NCBI GenBank assembly: GCA_000507305.1
Contig: DF241631.1
Coordinates: 1-64,000, forward strand
Direction: 5' to 3'
DNA from: Breviolum minutum Mf 1.05b.01
Taxonomy: Eukaryota > Sar > Dinophyceae > Suessiales > Symbiodiniaceae
DNA: 64,000 nt
Positions 47,036 to 56,029 of the stretch are shown here, piece after piece; position 1 is the stretch's first letter, and each line of letters begins with the position of its first letter. Both the position numbers and the translations under genes were made by a program. The notes beneath the pieces were generated by a model. It was not told the origin of the DNA and ran no database searches. It saw only the letters and a program-made list of their open reading frames with translations.

Positions 47036-47131
47036 TGGTTTGGAGCCGGGTGGTTTGGTGGCTTAGGCGTGGAATTTCTCCCCGAAGCAACGTAAAACAG
47101 CGACCAATGGCAGCTGCAATCAACTGTAATG
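47036..47131 (+). CDS. Exon candidate with consensus donor
   Basis: The acceptor TGATGCTTCAG ends at 47035. The donor GTAATG|GTAAGT follows 47131. One frame is open: VWSRVVWWLRRGISPRSNVK and then QRPMAAAINCN. The opposite strand is also open over part of it (AAIGRCFTLLRGEIPRLS). The product is unknown. Confidence 0.35.
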
Positions 47132-47392
47132 GTAAGTTGGTTTGGGATTCGAATCGGGTGCCCCTAAGAATCCCAATCCCTTTCATTTTCGGGGATTCCA
47201 CAAATCCAAACTACCAATTCCCCCAAAGCTTGCCCTTTTTCCAAGTGTGACTTGCCTGTAGAAAAAAAACTTCTACGAAATCGTGGGGAGAAACACCGAA
47301 TCATTACCCTCCCTCAAACTAACAGCGAGTTTACCCCTGCAGATGATGACATTTTCTTTTGGCGAGCTGAAGAACCCAAAAGTTCTTCTCTC

Positions 47393-47460
47393 ACTCTCTC
47401 TCTCTCTCTCCATGTTTGTATATATATATATACATACAGTTTTAAAAATATGTATATATG
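47393..47460. repeat. TC and TA microsatellites
   Basis: A TCTC run of about 20 bp is followed by TATATATATATA and a second short TA run. Confidence 0.9.
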
Positions 47461-47594
47461 TTTATAGTTTTTGTTTTTTAGTGGTTGTGGATGGTTCGAG
47501 TTGTGTGTTGGGATGTTCTTTTTTCTTTGAAACTTGGGTGGACATGTTCAATACATTTCATCATCCAAAAGTAAACTTATTCATGTCTGACATC

Positions 47595-48053
47595 TTAGGC
47601 CATTGCAAAGCGAGCATTTCTGACAGAAAGCAGGCTTGCTAGGTTCAATATCGCCCAATGATTGAACTGAATGCGAGCGTCCTGGTTTGCTGTTGACTCC
47701 TCGGTGCTTAGCGTGTCGAATGACTCTCTCAGCCCGTCCTTCACTGACTGCTTCAGTGCTGGAGTTTCATGGGAGAGACCGAACTGGCCGTAGCTGAACT
47801 CGGTGCCGCACACTTGGATGCCGGCGTGGTATGCTCTTCCAAGAGCTATCATCACAATGGACGTGGTTGGGCCGCCAGATTAGAGACATCGAGCCGCAAC
47901 AAATGATGGATCTCCCCCAGAGTAGATAAGTCCTTCGGGAACTTGGAGACCTGCTGCATCACCCACTTCTCGCAAAGCTTGGTAGAAAGCTTTCACAGTT
48001 TCTGGAACCCCTGACAACAAGATTGTCAGATACCAAGGGAAACCGGAGGTGCC
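47595..48053 (-). CDS. PPPDE (DeSI-like) peptidase fragment with an in-frame stop
   Basis: A minus-strand frame starts after CAGACAG|GGCACC (base 48053). It encodes an N-terminal part (FPWYLTILLSGVPETVKAFY) and then hits TAA at 47880. In the same frame it resumes with MMIALGRAYHAGIQVCGTEF followed by SYGQFG. This matches the PPPDE pattern, in which the YHxG(I/V)xVxGxE(W/F)S(Y/F)G segment supplies the active-site histidine. Family members remove SUMO or ubiquitin. The second catalytic residue (Cys) lies about 80 residues further on in typical members and I do not see it before the frame fades near 47597. The TAA may lie in a short unspliced intron or may mark a pseudogene. Confidence 0.4.
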
Positions 48054-48610
48054 CTGTCTGATTTGTATTCGGTCTAAAGTTGAAGAAACCCCAAAAATCG
48101 GCAATCGCAAGGAAAGACTGATCTGATGATCTGATAGATTGGCTATTGCCTTGAAATATTACCTCCTTCTGGATAAAATCACTGCAAGTGAGCCACTATA
48201 TCTGCTTTTCAGAAGATCCACAAGGTTCAGAGGATTTGTGAAGAACGGGAAATTTTAGTCCGTTGGCACCTGATACCCAGGATCACAAGCAATTTGCGAC
48301 AAGCAAAATGGGCATCCCGAGGAAAGTGATTCGCACTTTCCAGTGAGAGATTCAGACCGGTACTTGAAATCCCAAGTGAAATGAAATTCGGAGTCGCAAT
48401 GAAGCAATCCACTCCAAAATTCTCGAATTTAGACATGAACGTTTTCGAAGCTGGTTGAGGCCTTGAAAACCAGAACGCACACAACAAAACATCGCTGGAT
48501 TCGGATTCCAGCGAAAATGACGATAGCTTGAATGCTGGGGATGATGCTGGGATCTCACGGAAAAAGCGGACAACAAAAAACTTGCTGGATTCCTTTCCGG
48601 AAAATGATGA

Positions 48611-48714
48611 TACCGTTGATGGAAGAAATCCGGCTAACCACGGATGTATAAAACCCTGTAAATGGTGGGGTAATCTTCATCCTAGGTGGTGCAGGAGTTC
48701 AGCCATCAACCGTA
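48611..48714. mobile_element. Inverted-repeat element, family A copy
   Basis: TACCGTTGATGGAAGAAATC at the left and AGCCATCAACCGTA at the right. Both ends carry the same T-to-C change relative to other copies, as expected of a palindrome changed symmetrically. Confidence 0.8.
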
Positions 48715-48854
48715 GCAAACAATGATAGTAAGTAATGATGGGCAAACAATGATGGTAAATAATAATGTCACCCTAAAAAATCCTGAAATAAGGAGATTTT
48801 CCCTTCCAAAAAGCTACCTTTTGGAGGACTTTTTAAGGGCTCCCATTCAACAAT

Positions 48855-48950
48855 GATACCCACATGCTCCATGTATGGAAGATTTACCTACATTTACCAT
48901 AAAAATAGGTGAAATGTATAGGTAAATAAACCATACATGGACCATCTGGG
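48855..48950. mobile_element. Palindromic element, family G copy
   Basis: CTCCATGTATGGAAGATTTA at the left pairs with TAAATAAACCATACATGGA at the right around CATTTACCATAAAAATAGGTGAAATG. Confidence 0.75.
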
Positions 48951-48984
48951 ATAGGATCTCATTCAAAATAACAACACTTTTAAC

Positions 48985-49067
48985 CTCCAACCCCCCGGAG
49001 CTTTGTTTGATGAATTTAGTGAACCGAGCCGCTGAACCGAGATTCAGTGAGTAATCCAAGACGTCAC
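48985..49067 (-). CDS. Exon candidate, faint SET-domain resemblance
   Basis: The acceptor GAAACCGACCAG precedes base 49067. The donor TTGGAG|GTTAAA follows 48985. The 83-bp interior encodes DVLDYSLNLGSAARFTKFIK followed by QSSGGLE. The order D....G(S/N).ARF..(F/I)(I/N)... recalls the 'GNIARFINHSC.PN' strand of SET methyltransferases, but the key Asn-His-Ser-Cys is not present. The match may be accidental, or the domain may be inactive. It is squeezed between family A and family G elements. Confidence 0.35.
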
Positions 49068-49080
49068 CTGGTCGGTTTCG

Positions 49081-49192
49081 TACTGTTGATGGAAGGAATC
49101 CTGCACCACCTGGGACCTGGGATGTATAAAACCCTATAAACAATGGGATATTTACCATATCAACTGGTGCAGAATTTCTTCCATCAACTGTA
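49081..49192. mobile_element. Inverted-repeat element, family A (best copy)
   Basis: TACTGTTGATGGAAGGAATC at the left and AATTTCTTCCATCAACTGTA at the right bound 112 bp. The inside carries CCACCTGGGATGTATAAAAC, CCTATAAACAATGGGATA and AACTGGTGCAG. Confidence 0.9.
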
Positions 49193-49199
49193 GGACTGG

Positions 49200-51740
49200 T
49201 ATTTACCTACATTGGGTCTATTTTTACGGGAAATGCAGGTAAATATACAATACATGGCTCCTACGGGATGGAAATACAGCATGTGAATGATATGGAGGAA
49301 GAGGAGCTACAACAGTTTATTGAGACCTGGCACTACATGTATTTTAAATTGATGATGACCCCTACATCAGTATAGGTATAGGCTATAGGTTGTAAGTCCT
49401 GTTAAAGAAATGATGCCCTAGGGATCCAATCACCTTCTCACAGGATGATTGGGGTGTACAATCACCTCCTCAGCAAGGTATTTAGGTTCCATTACCATTC
49501 TCAGAAGGTGATTGGATCCCTAGGGGGATGGTTTGGAAGACAAATTTCTGGCTTCACTACAGGGACTTTTGGTGTCCATGTTGTAAGTTTTTGGACCATG
49601 CAATGAACACTTTTATGACTTTCCTACGAAATATTCATCATCCCCGGTCATCCCCCTAGAAAATTCTAAAGCCTTAGCTTGCTCAGCTGAGATCATGAAC
49701 TCGCAGGTCTGTTTTTTCTTGTTCACCTCATCTTTTCTCCAACATTTCGGGGTAACACCAACTTCACAGAAAATCCGTTGAATCCGTCAAGTTTAAGCAG
49801 CATTTATGGTACTCACTCACGAAGATGCATTTTTCAGACCAGGCAAGACTTTGGTCCGTTGCTAAAAGTTTGGCTTTGGGCGTGTTACTACATGGAATAA
49901 TAAACCCATATAAACCCCACTAAAACCCTGAATCTCTTGAGATGATCACCAATTTTTGCTCCTTTTTCCGTGGTGGTGTTTTCCCTCTCTATTTTTGCAA
50001 CCAAACCAACCGCACTTAGGGGACTTGCAAACCATGGTCATTCAACTCTATCGACATGGCTTCTGACTCCCCTTAACTAGCCACTTACTAAGCGGGGATA
50101 AAATTCTACCCAGTTGTGTAAGGTTTTTTCATAAACCATGAAATAAGGATCCCCTCATTAAACAGCCAGTTGAGCAATGAACAAAACCCTAGTTGTTTAG
50201 AGTATATAGGGGATTATACTACATAGTTAGTCCTATGATATGTGGATCACAATAAATCAATAAACCGTAAACCATTATTAGGATCCCTATGAAACAACCA
50301 GTATGACTCATGGAAAGCATCCGGGACCCTTTTTTTTGTGGCTCAGCTGGTGTTTAAGACCACTGGAAGGAGTTCCTGCCAACGCGGCGTGAAACGAACA
50401 GGTCGGGTCCCGCACCTGCCAAATGAACCTCAAAGGTGGGCAATCTTTTTGTGGCGATGGCAGCGAACAGGGTATACCAACCCCTACAATGCATTGTTAA
50501 TAGGAAATCCTTCAAGTGATTGATCATACATTTGCATCAAGTTTGATCCCCCCGAAAAATTTGGGCAATTTCAATGATTGGTGGTGAAATTCGGCAAGCT
50601 TCAAAAAATGGAAAACCAAACATCTTCGGACCTTCGGACCCTCCGTGGTCTTGGATGATGATCTTTTCCTTTTAGGAGCCGGCCTATTTCCAGTGGTTCT
50701 ATTAGTTTCAGGGAAGGTGAACATATGTTGAATATCATCCAAGACTATGGAAATATGATGACAGGGGACCATGAAATCAAAGTCCATCAAGCTTTTATTT
50801 TTCCCAGGTGGAGCGAGAAATTACAGTAAATCATGGAAAGAGTCATGACAAATGTATGATCAGGGCATATCATAAACCAATGATGAAATGTGGTGTGAAT
50901 ATCATCACATCTCTATCATCAATCATCATTAATTCAACATAAGGTCTGAAAGCACTCCTTGGATCGCTTAAGATGCTCGGAAAAGTAGAACATATTCTCC
51001 CAAATGGTGGTTTAATGGTGATTTACTACATCCCATTGAAGATTCACCCCAAAGAACAAATCCCAGACTCTTTACTTTGAATCCCACACTTCCGGTTAGG
51101 AAACCCAACAGCAGCGACAAGAAGGTGGCCAGCCATCTAAACCCCAACAAACAAAAACTGGGGCAACATGACAAGAATTTCACAAATCTTGGGACAGGCA
51201 AATATTTCAGGTTTATCTCGAAGAATCCAGGGCAAACGACAAAAAAAGTGCGGCAATGCAAGGCATTTTGAGATAAATTAACCCTGATGATTGGTTGGAG
51301 CTTGACCCCCAAATCATAGGTTAACAGAAAAGCAAGAGTATTGGCAAATAAGTTGATAAATCTGGGCAATTTATATAAATCCTTAACCTGATTTTTTCGG
51401 CCATTTTGGGGGGGATTCCCTTAGTCCCTTACTATTCGACGATAACACCCGTGTTACTAAACCTCCATTTGGGGTGACCTCGGCGGGTTGGTCGTTATAA
51501 ATTGCCCGCCCAGATAGATACCCTCCTTGAAACCAACAGCAAGTTTACCCTGAAAATGCTTGCCACTTGTAATGTTTGCAGGATGTTTGGATCGATGAAA
51601 TCGATTGGTCAATTCTCTCATATCTCACCAATCTGGATGCGGCCCTGTAATACTTGGATTTGCTTGGCCAGGTTAGTTTTCAGGGGTGTTTTCAGGTTCT
51701 CAGGTTAACACGCTTAGTTTTCGGGGGTGTACCAGTCAGT
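49200..51740. other. Repeat-dominated region
   Basis: It contains family G (49192-49262), a family J palindrome (49416-49525), reversed family F copies (50095-50330), a family C copy (50960-51065), and family D arms near 51519 and 51732. A plus-strand frame at 50338-50523 (61 codons, begins just after GCAT..GTGGCTCAG) has no recognisable domain. No gene is supported. Confidence 0.45.
49416..49525. mobile_element. Palindromic element, family J
   Basis: CCTAGGGATCCAATCACCTT and CTCAGAAGGTGATTGGATCC..TAGG form long terminal arms. A related copy starts at 60978 (CCTAGGGATCCAATCGCCTT). Confidence 0.9.
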
Positions 51741-51743
51741 GAT

Positions 51744-51805
51744 CTTGGATTTGCAACTGAATCGGTGGTTGGAAAAAGTGAACCAAATATGTATATATAT
51801 ATATA
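51744..51805. mobile_element. Left half of a family C element split by the viral insert
   Basis: CTTGGATTTGCAACTGAATC, then GTTGGAAAAAGTGAACCAAA reproduces the left half of family C. It then stops at TATGTATATATATA. The expected continuation (ATATTCTCCCAA.TGGTGG) is found only at 55053, beyond the viral insert. Confidence 0.75.
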
Positions 51806-51815
51806 TTTTTTTTTT
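51806..51815 (-). other. A10 tract at the 3' end of the viral insert
   Basis: Ten T on the plus strand, read on the minus strand as ten A immediately after the last virus-like bases (..ACATGCCTCG). It is followed by the AT-rich flank. Confidence 0.7.
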
Positions 51816-52036
51816 CGAGGCATGTAGAGTCAGGTCTGACGCAGCCTATTGCAAAATTAATTAAAAGGAAAGCGACTGCCATGCGTCACCAAGGGTGTCC
51901 GCACAGCAGCGCTGCCACCTGAAAAGAGGCGGTGGTCCCTCCTTAAAAGCCATGCACTACTAGCGGCCATCATAGCACACCAGCTTTATGCTTTCATGGC
52001 CACGCAAAACCAAGACTGACCCAAAAACTGCTACGC
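51816..52036 (-). other. Putative viral 3' untranslated region
   Basis: On the minus strand, 221 nt run from the TAG of the 128-residue frame to the A10 tract, with stops in all frames and no host repeat. Its position fits a viral 3' UTR. Confidence 0.4.
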
Positions 52037-52423
52037 CTAGCCGGGCTTGTAGGGAACCAGCTCGACTCCAGAGGTCATACGGTTACCAGGCAAAACTGCA
52101 CCATGTGAACCCTCATTAAAAGAGGGCAACAAGAAAAAACTCGCACCTAGGTATTCCTCAGGGGCAGGCAAAAGCAATCCAGCAGTGCGAACGTACATGC
52201 CCGTGCTGCATCCCAGATGTAGGGGCAACACCCAAACAAATACATCGTTGCGCTGAGCATAGGTCAGAGAAAGGTCAAGTTCCCGAAAAACCAATGAGCG
52301 CCAAATGTGTGCAAGCTCGGGACACCGCCCAGTGCTTGCATAGAAAACTTGTGACATGATTTCAGTGTAGTCGCAGGCCAAGCAATGCCCCGACCAGAAA
52401 ACCACAGCCAACATCAACGTCAC
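52037..52423 (-). CDS. Downstream viral frame, possible capsid C-terminal part
   Basis: A 128-residue minus-strand frame, the first downstream of the polymerase remnant. It is rich in aromatic and beta-prone residues (FYASTGRCPELAHIWRSLVF, FVWVLPLHLGCSTGMYVR, GASFFLLPSFNEGS). In dinornaviruses the second frame encodes the single capsid protein, which is about 360 residues, so this would be a C-terminal third if the assignment is right. The assignment rests on position and order, not on a recognised capsid motif. The first codons may not be the true start. Confidence 0.4.
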   Translation of the reverse strand: MTLMLAVVFWSGHCLACDYTEIMSQVFYASTGRCPELAHIWRSLVFRELDLSLTYAQRNDVFVWVLPLHLGCSTGMYVRTAGLLLPAPEEYLGASFFLLPSFNEGSHGAVLPGNRMTSGVELVPYKPG

Positions 52424-52429
52424 TCAGCC

Positions 52430-52680
52430 GTCCAACTTCCACAATATAGCGACTGCCCAAAAAAAAGCGTGCCTTGATATTTTGACAGTTTCAAAGGGCC
52501 ACAGGTGGAAAAAGTTGTATGGCTCGTAACCGTCGCTCAGCAATCACATGTTGAAGGTTGAGAGCTGGCACACATCAACCAAATAAGATGGCACCATCTA
52601 GGTACCTGAGCCAGTTGCCCTCCATTGCAAACGGACGTGCCCTTTTAGGCACTGGGGCTACAGAAGGTTCCTGAGGCAAA
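52430..52680 (-). other. Untranslatable viral segment, likely deletion junction
   Basis: About 250 nt between the end of the polymerase remnant and the downstream frame, with stops in all frames. In related viruses more than 1 kb of polymerase and the capsid N-terminus would lie here. An internal deletion, or rapid decay, is implied. Confidence 0.4.
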
Positions 52681-54489
52681 CTACAGGCAAGCCTGAGCCC
52701 TTCCTCTCAACCCATGCCTCACAAGTTCGGCTCCAGTGAAAAGCCCAACATTCTCCCCAACAAAGCTGAGGCGCGCCAGCCTGCGTTTCGCCGCGTCAAT
52801 GACAAGGCGCAAATCAGCTTCGAGAAAGCCCCCTTTCAACGATTTTCCACGTGCGAACCCATCGGATCCTGAGCTCTTTGATTTGTCCATGTTACACACT
52901 GCGTCACGGATCAAACCATCAACAGTTTTCTCATCGGACAAATCAGGAGGCTCGAAAGGAACCAACTTAACCGCCTCAAAAGCCTTGAGGTGGTTTTCGT
53001 CAGGAATAAAGTGATCTGGCAAGGCTTTCTCGCAATTTGCGATAAGGGAATCTCGCTGAGCTTTCAAACCAGTTTCTGCTGCAACTGGTTTAAACTCGAT
53101 GTCCAGCTTGTCCTTGAGGCTTGTGGTGATTTTGGTCGCGTCGTCAACTGCAACCTCTTTCTTCTTGTTCTTCTTCTTACTTTTCTTTGCTCCCACATCC
53201 ACTCTCTCTTTTCCTGCTTTCCCAATTTCCTCGAGTAAAACATTCCCCTTGCTGTCCCGCGCAAAAGGCACGGGATTTTCTGAGAAGTTGTGGATAGTGC
53301 AAAATTCTCTTTCGAATTGGCTTAAGGGGTATTTCTCTGACAGGTTGTAGATGATTTCCTGCTTCTTGCTTTGCTCAGCTGCGCTAAGCTCAGCCTTCTT
53401 GAACCTATCATGAACTGCGACCGGTGCCCAGAAAAGTGCACCCAAGCACCCAATCTTTGCAATTTTAGAGAGGACCCCAGTCGACTTTCCTTTCTTGTCA
53501 TCTTCTCCACTTGCAATGTCTCCGCCCTGTTCCTGCTTGGGTTGTTCCTTACTTTCCTGGCTCCCTTCTTCGGTGTGGATGGGCTCCAAACATGATCCAT
53601 CATGGGCTCTCCCAGTGTCGTAATCCCTAGTGAATTCCATTCCTCGGCCTCCACCCGATCGACCATGTCCGATGTAATCCTCAGGATCATCATGCTCATC
53701 CCAGTCACGACGATCCCTGTTCCTCCCACCTTTGGGCTTGGGTTGACCAATCGGGTTTCCCAATTCGTCGTCTTCCCTAGCATCCCTCTGTTTGGGGTTG
53801 AACCACGAGGCTGCTTTCCTACCCGAATCCACTTTCTCCTGCTCATTCTCTGCCCATTCGCCCATTGCTTGATCTTCCTGCCCCATACTTCGTCTGAAAT
53901 CCTCTGCGACATCTTCGGCGTAGTCATCGTACCATGTGGGGTCCAAGTCTCTCTGGCTGTCTGCAGTTGAGTGATTCTTGACATTCTGTTTTGCTATTGC
54001 TAGCTCCCCAGATCCAGGCCTCACATACTCCAGCAGCCCAAACTTGTTGCCCTTGAAATGGTCACGCCTCTCTGATTTCGCAAGGTAGTATCCCAAAATG
54101 GCAGACGCTCTCACAAAAATCGCAGTCCTGTCCGTCCCGTCATTGTTGGACACAACGCCGACGTTGAGGCCCAGAAACTCGCCATTGCTGGCAAATAATG
54201 GGCACCCCGACGAGCCATAAGTGGAATAGCCGGACCAGGTAGAAACACCTGGGTAACTTACGCCTCCAAGGACCAAGTTGCATGGAGAGGTTATCCCGGG
54301 AGCGATGAAACCTCCAGCAATTTCCATCGGATTTGTAAAACCCTCCAGTGACTGCCTTCGACGAATTTCCACCAAACTGCGTAGAACCGCCTGATTTGAT
54401 ACCAAGCGTGGAAAACTCCCTCGGCAATGGAATGATTGTAAAGTCTGATGAGACAGGAAATGCCACCAGATTCTTGTCACTTGGGCCAA
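52681..54489 (-). pseudogene. Viral polyprotein, second part: protease serine, VPg-like motif, truncated polymerase
   Basis: A 602-codon minus-strand frame, coding-like from about residue 50. Residues 91-98 (YGSSGCPL) hold the GxSGxP nucleophile, Ser94. Residues 211-218 (EWAENEQE) resemble the W(A/G)(D/E) plus acidic motif of sobemovirus VPg. Residues 190-330 are hydrophilic and low-complexity, and a Lys run (KSKKKNKKKE) follows further on. Residues 532-600 resemble the start of a sobemo-like polymerase: CNMDKSKSSGSDGF, then ELVRHGL (588-594), which in the family directly precedes the first catalytic-domain motifs. The frame stops there, so motifs A-C including GDD are missing. Confidence 0.7.
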
Positions 54490-55034
54490 AATGGCCTTCA
54501 GGGCTGAACTTAATCATTCCCAACGTACTGCGGACTTCCTTCCGCACAGCACCAATATACACCTCTTTCCTTCCCACCAAGGCCGCTTCAATCGAATCGA
54601 ATACGTGCTTGTTGGTCAACAGCCCTCCGCTAACAACCAAAGACAAGCCCAACGGCTTGATGGACCTGGTAGAACTGTCAACGAGCCAAAAGGAGGCAAC
54701 TTTCCTGGCCCACACCTCATCCTCCAATGGAATTGGATCCAAAGGAACATTGTAAGAGTGTGTCTGGATGCCATACGAATAATTGCCCGGAAGCCTCATT
54801 GGCGCCAAAACAGTTTCTGGACCTGGCCTCATAATCCTGGCCGTCTGGTACGCAAAGAACGCCCCAAAGAACTGTCGAACTCGATTTCCTGGTTTTGGAA
54901 CTCGGATCGAAGTGAAAATGGAAGCCAACCTTTTCGTCATAACTGCTCCTGAATAAAGGGTGAACCTGTCGCCCGCGCTTACCACAGCTGTTGCAAAAGG
55001 AACTCCAGTCCAAACCGTCGTTCCAACTGCAACC
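54140..55034 (-). pseudogene. Viral polyprotein, first part: protease His and Asp
   Basis: This minus-strand frame enters at the insert's 5' edge, reading AVGTTVWTGVPFATAVVS. (Codons above 55034 belong to the host repeat.) With residues counted from the first ATG at 55096, LLTNKHVFDS carries His164 and SSDFTIIPLP carries a likely Asp218. Together with Ser94 of the overlapping frame they complete a chymotrypsin-like triad. The reading moves to the other frame near 54337-54343, at a short A/C run, most simply a one-base change. The N-terminal part of the viral protein is absent, consistent with 5' truncation during insertion. Confidence 0.7.
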
Positions 55035-55046
55035 ATATATATATAT

Positions 55047-55130
55047 TTATACACATATTCTCCCAACTGGTGGTGAAAAATGGTGATGAATCCCATGGTG
55101 CCATCCGTAAAAAATCACCTTAAGCAAACA
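55047..55130. mobile_element. Right half of the family C element split by the viral insert
   Basis: ATATTCTCCCAACTGGTGGT, GAAAAATGGTGATGAATCCC and AAAAAATCACCTTAAGCAAA continue exactly the family C order that broke off at 51791. Confidence 0.75.
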
Positions 55131-55412
55131 AAAGACTAGCTTCAACAGCATTTTCCTGATCCTATTTTTTTAGCTGGCCATTTTTTTCCAGACCCATCTG
55201 TTAAAAAAAATATATATGCTCCTGCTCAAGTCCAAATGTCTGAACATCTTCCCCAAGTTTTCGGAGTAAAACCTGTAACATAGATCTGCCAAAGGCCATT
55301 GAATTGAATCTTTGGTCCTTGTGAAAAAAATATAATAATCCTCTCAACTTTCTATCAAACAAAAAATCTAAGATGTGCAGATCAAAACTGATGGGGGTAC
55401 TCGGATTTTCCA

Positions 55413-55512
55413 GGAAGTTAGGATCAATGTTTAGCAAATGAGTTATAATTGAGTTATAACCTACTGTATAAATGAGATATATTCCGGCTATAACCCACTG
55501 ATCCTAACCTGT
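55413..55512. mobile_element. Inverted-repeat element, family L copy 1
   Basis: AAGTTAGGATCAATGTTTAG starts the element and AACCCACTGATCCTAACCT ends it. A second copy in the opposite orientation lies at 55936-56029. The outer 22 bp (55413-55434 and 56008-56029) are perfect reverse complements. Confidence 0.85.
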
Positions 55513-55617
55513 TAACTTTCCCAAACACTCCATGGGACTGGTAAATCACATGCAAAAAACCACTGGGATGATCCTACAACAACCCCCTCCCCGCATTCCC
55601 CCGGAGTTATTTCCCAC

Positions 55618-55731
55618 CCGCATTGCTTCCCGGCAAGACACGAGGCGCAGCAAGGTTCGATGTCCTAAGGTCAGATCTTCTGCCTCATAGGCTTGATCCG
55701 CCGGCACAATGCCCACGGCACACATGTATTC
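55618..55731 (-). CDS. Exon candidate, 38 codons
   Basis: The acceptor GTCGCCACCAG precedes base 55731. The donor ATGCGG|GTGGGA follows 55618. The interior is exactly 38 codons, phase 0 at both ends: EYMCAVGIVPADQAYEAEDL and then TLGHRTLLRLVSCREAMR. The composition and third-position GC are coding-like. The product is unknown. It sits between two oppositely oriented family L elements. Confidence 0.5.
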
Positions 55732-55935
55732 CTGGTGGCGACTTGGCATCCGGGGTATGTCCGTGGGGTAGGTACGTGGTGGATGACCCCCCGGGACGGG
55801 TGGCAGTTAGGATCAAAGGTTTTTTGCTCACTGGAATGCCATTTCGGACCCTGAAAGTTTGAAGATTATTTTCAAACCCTGCTGTTGAATATTTGTAATC
55901 ACCCAAAAAAATCCAAGTTTAGCCATTGGCCAAGT

Positions 55936-56029
55936 AAGTTAGGATCAATGGGTTATTTCACCAACTATTTAAAAATGGGGGTATGTTGAGGTGACATAAC
56001 CCATAAACTAAACATTGATCCTAACTTCC
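55936..56029. mobile_element. Inverted-repeat element, family L copy 2 (reversed)
   Basis: GTTAGGATCAATGGGTTAT at the left and CTAAACATTGATCCTAACTT at the right. It is the reverse complement of copy 1 in layout. Confidence 0.85.

Larger units (their letters stand above)
51816..55034 (-). mobile_element. Endogenous dinornavirus/sobemo-like RNA virus element
   Basis: This 3.2-kb minus-strand block has its own composition (about half GC). It is bounded by AT tracts and by halves of a host family C repeat. In viral 5'-to-3' order it holds a chymotrypsin-like serine protease, a VPg-like WAE plus acidic stretch, the first part of an RNA polymerase, a gap, a 128-residue frame, about 220 nt non-coding, and A10. 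This order matches the dinoflagellate-infecting Alvernaviridae (protease-polymerase frame followed by capsid frame) and their sobemovirus relatives. Endogenous dinornavirus-like copies have been reported from Symbiodiniaceae genomes. The copy is degenerate: 5'-truncated, one frame change, and no polymerase catalytic core. It is not expected to make virus. Confidence 0.8.

Noticed and set aside
53322-53984. 220-codon minus-strand frame inside the viral insert
   Set aside because: Shadow of the viral polyprotein frame. It is Arg/Met-rich because of the frame offset, with no family pattern.
54337-54343. GGGTTTT on the minus strand as a programmed frameshift site
   Set aside because: The heptamer has the wrong phase for a -1 slip from the upstream frame, and the protease is not normally split in these viruses. 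Decay or error is simpler.
55047-55096. ATG at 55096 as the true start of the viral polyprotein
   Set aside because: Those codons lie in the host family C repeat and its AT flank. The frame is open there by chance.
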